The notes under the pieces are model-generated. The model did no database searches, was not told the DNA's origin, and was given only the letters and a program-made list of their open reading frames with translations. From Lucinisca nassula (Eukaryota; Mollusca; Bivalvia; Lucinida; Lucinidae), in contig OY757025.1 in NCBI GenBank assembly GCA_963580285.1, positions 117,493,900-117,557,899 on the forward strand: DNA of 64,000 nucleotides, given 5' to 3'. Within the stretch, counting starts at the first letter, position 1. Every line of letters starts with the position of its first letter. Positions 62,509-64,000 of this stretch are shown here, piece after piece. The translations under genes and the position numbers were made by a program.

Positions 62509-63882
62509 ATTAAGAGCGTTTTTGTTATACACAAACTGGTTTCGGTTTCGGTTTTATTGGTTTCAGTGGTTTGACAAGAACCGAAATTGGTTTTGCAAAA
62601 ACCGAAACTAGTTTCAGCTGATGCACAAAATACACGGTTTCTTTTTTTTCAGTTTCAATATGGCATATAAGATATCTTATATCTCACTGAATTTAATGAA
62701 GTCTCCTCATAAGCTGTGTTTCAGTTTAGCTCCGTCGGGCATTTTGATGACCCTGGAGTGTCAGGGAGTGACTATAAGTTGCAATGATTTTATTCCCCGC
62801 CTCCAAATTATATAAGATATCTAATGTCGTAATTAAGATATCGTATATAATTCAGCATATAAGTTATCTTATTTTTTAAATTAGATATCTTATATAATAT
62901 ATATCTTATTTAACATATAAGATACCTAATATAATATATATCTTACATGTTCAAATATATCATATGTCTTATATAGAATGTAAGGTATCTTATATACTAT
63001 ATATTAGATATCTTATTTAACAAATAACATATCTTATATAATATATATAAGATATCTTATATATTTGCACAAATAAGGTATCTTATATACTAAATAAGAT
63101 TGTTTGTTTGTTTTGTTTGTTTGATTTGAGGTATAACGTGCCCTTCAACACCGTAAAGGTCATTTTGGAGATGTTGCTACCAATTTTTTGGGACTTTTAC
63201 CCGACATTGATATGAAATGACTTCTGAAACCCTGTCGGCCAATGAAACCTATAGGGTTTATTAACATGGGCGGTCTTTCTCGCACCGCGGTTCCTGGACA
63301 GGCTAAGATCCTCTAAGCGGGTTACCAGTTCTAGTGTGCGGGTCGGATTCAGCTCTGCGTGGAAGAATCATGCAGCCCATATATTTCTTCAAGCCCCTAT
63401 GGGCGGGGGCCGTATTAAATAAAAAATGGCGGAAGTTGAAGACCGTGCACAACTGAAGCTCGCCATTGACACATATATTATTAAATAAGATATCTTATAT
63501 GGTATAATAAATATCTTATATTTTATATAAGGTACCTTATTTAGCATACTAAATAAGATATATTATATGCTAAATAAGTCACCTTATATAAAATATAAGA
63601 TATTTTATATACCATTTAAGATATCTTATTTAATATATGTGTCGATGGCGAGCTTCAGTTGTGCACGGTCTTCACCTTCCGCCATTATTTTCTGACTGTG
63701 CATATATTTGGACAGGGCGAAACCACCTCCTGAGGTGGTTTCGTTAGTTTCAAAAACTGGTTTCAGTTTCAGCCAAAAAAATGTGCAAATCGGTTTCATA
63801 AAAGTTTCGATCAACAAATAGATAGTTTTCGAAACCAGGTCAGAACCGAAACTGGTTTCTGTACAACAAAAACGCCCTTAGT
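62509..63882. mobile_element. long-TIR element filled with AT-rich satellite
   Basis: Terminal inverted repeats of about 37 bases: TTAAGAGCGTTTTTGTTATA at the left and, inverted, CTAAGGGCGTTTTTGTTGTA at the right. Just inside are GGTTTCGGTT-type purine/pyrimidine words on both sides. The centre holds AAGATATCTTATAT satellite (62810-63100 and 63475-63640), a SINE-B, and a second inverted pair (63428-63475 against 63637-63687, GAAGACCGTGCACAACTGAA and complement). A 3-base TTA/TAA target would suit PIF/Harbinger, but this is uncertain. No transposase. Confidence 0.65.
63100..63412 (-). repeat. SINE-B copy, minus strand, nested
   Basis: Opens TTTGTTTGATTTGAGGTATAAC (tail complement) and ends CCCCTATGGGCGGGGGCC (head complement). 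It sits in AT satellite within the long-TIR element. Confidence 0.82.
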
Positions 63883-64000
63883 GGACTATATATGAAATCC
63901 ACGGACAGAATGTTGTCTAGAAGACAAATTCCTTAATCTGTTTGATCAAGAAGACGGATGTTTCCTTTATCCTGGTCACCGGTCGTTACTCCCCTGAGTT
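63883..64000. other. window end, unassigned
   Basis: No gene or repeat recognised. Confidence 0.4.

Overview
This is an animal nuclear window, most likely from a marine or freshwater bivalve mollusc. The evidence is widely spaced exons with GT/AG introns, tRNA-derived SINEs, CR1/Jockey-like LINEs, a mariner, piggyBac-like and palindromic MITEs, and satellite-bearing composite elements of a kind I associate with bivalves. The species cannot be fixed from the sequence. There is no bacterial gene organisation, no CRISPR array and no free-standing tRNA or rRNA gene.

One host gene is well supported, on the + strand from about 5.3 to 27.7 kb (3' UTR possibly to about 31.5 kb). Four exons join in phase 0: 5333-8029, 13210-13278, 17274-17348 and 27548-27730. 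Together they encode about 1007 residues: a Ser/Thr/Pro/Gln-rich low-complexity N-terminal half with two internal repeat blocks, an Arg/Ser and Arg/Asp/Glu-rich C-terminal half, two short linker exons, and a terminal exon ending in an RGG box and a stop codon. It looks like a nuclear RNA-associated SR/RGG protein, but I do not recognise the orthologue. Coding exons upstream of the window remain possible.

The introns and the rest of the window are dominated by mobile DNA. The most coherent signal is a set of composite elements with one layout: a hairpin next to a T-run, a CGTC/CTGTC-rich stretch, a tandem array of 130-166 bp units, and a 3' terminus TCTTG or TCTAG next to T. At least nine are present, some nested inside others, and they look like non-autonomous rolling-circle (Helitron/Helentron-like) elements. 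Also present are a 245-bp palindromic MITE (MITE-1), a second palindromic MITE with long arms (MITE-2), piggyBac-like MITEs with TTAA sites, a pogo/Tigger-like MITE and five SINE families.

From 40 kb on, the window is a retroelement graveyard: a degraded mariner (40573-41835), three LINE families in fragments, and a Ty3/Gypsy-type retrotransposon (about 53255-58376). Its pol order is protease-integrase-RT-RNase H, the order of the Gmr1 clade. One LINE copy (58880-62222) is split by a compound insertion carrying a retroelement tail and a hAT transposase end. The window closes with a long-terminal-inverted-repeat element filled with AT-rich satellite and carrying a nested SINE.
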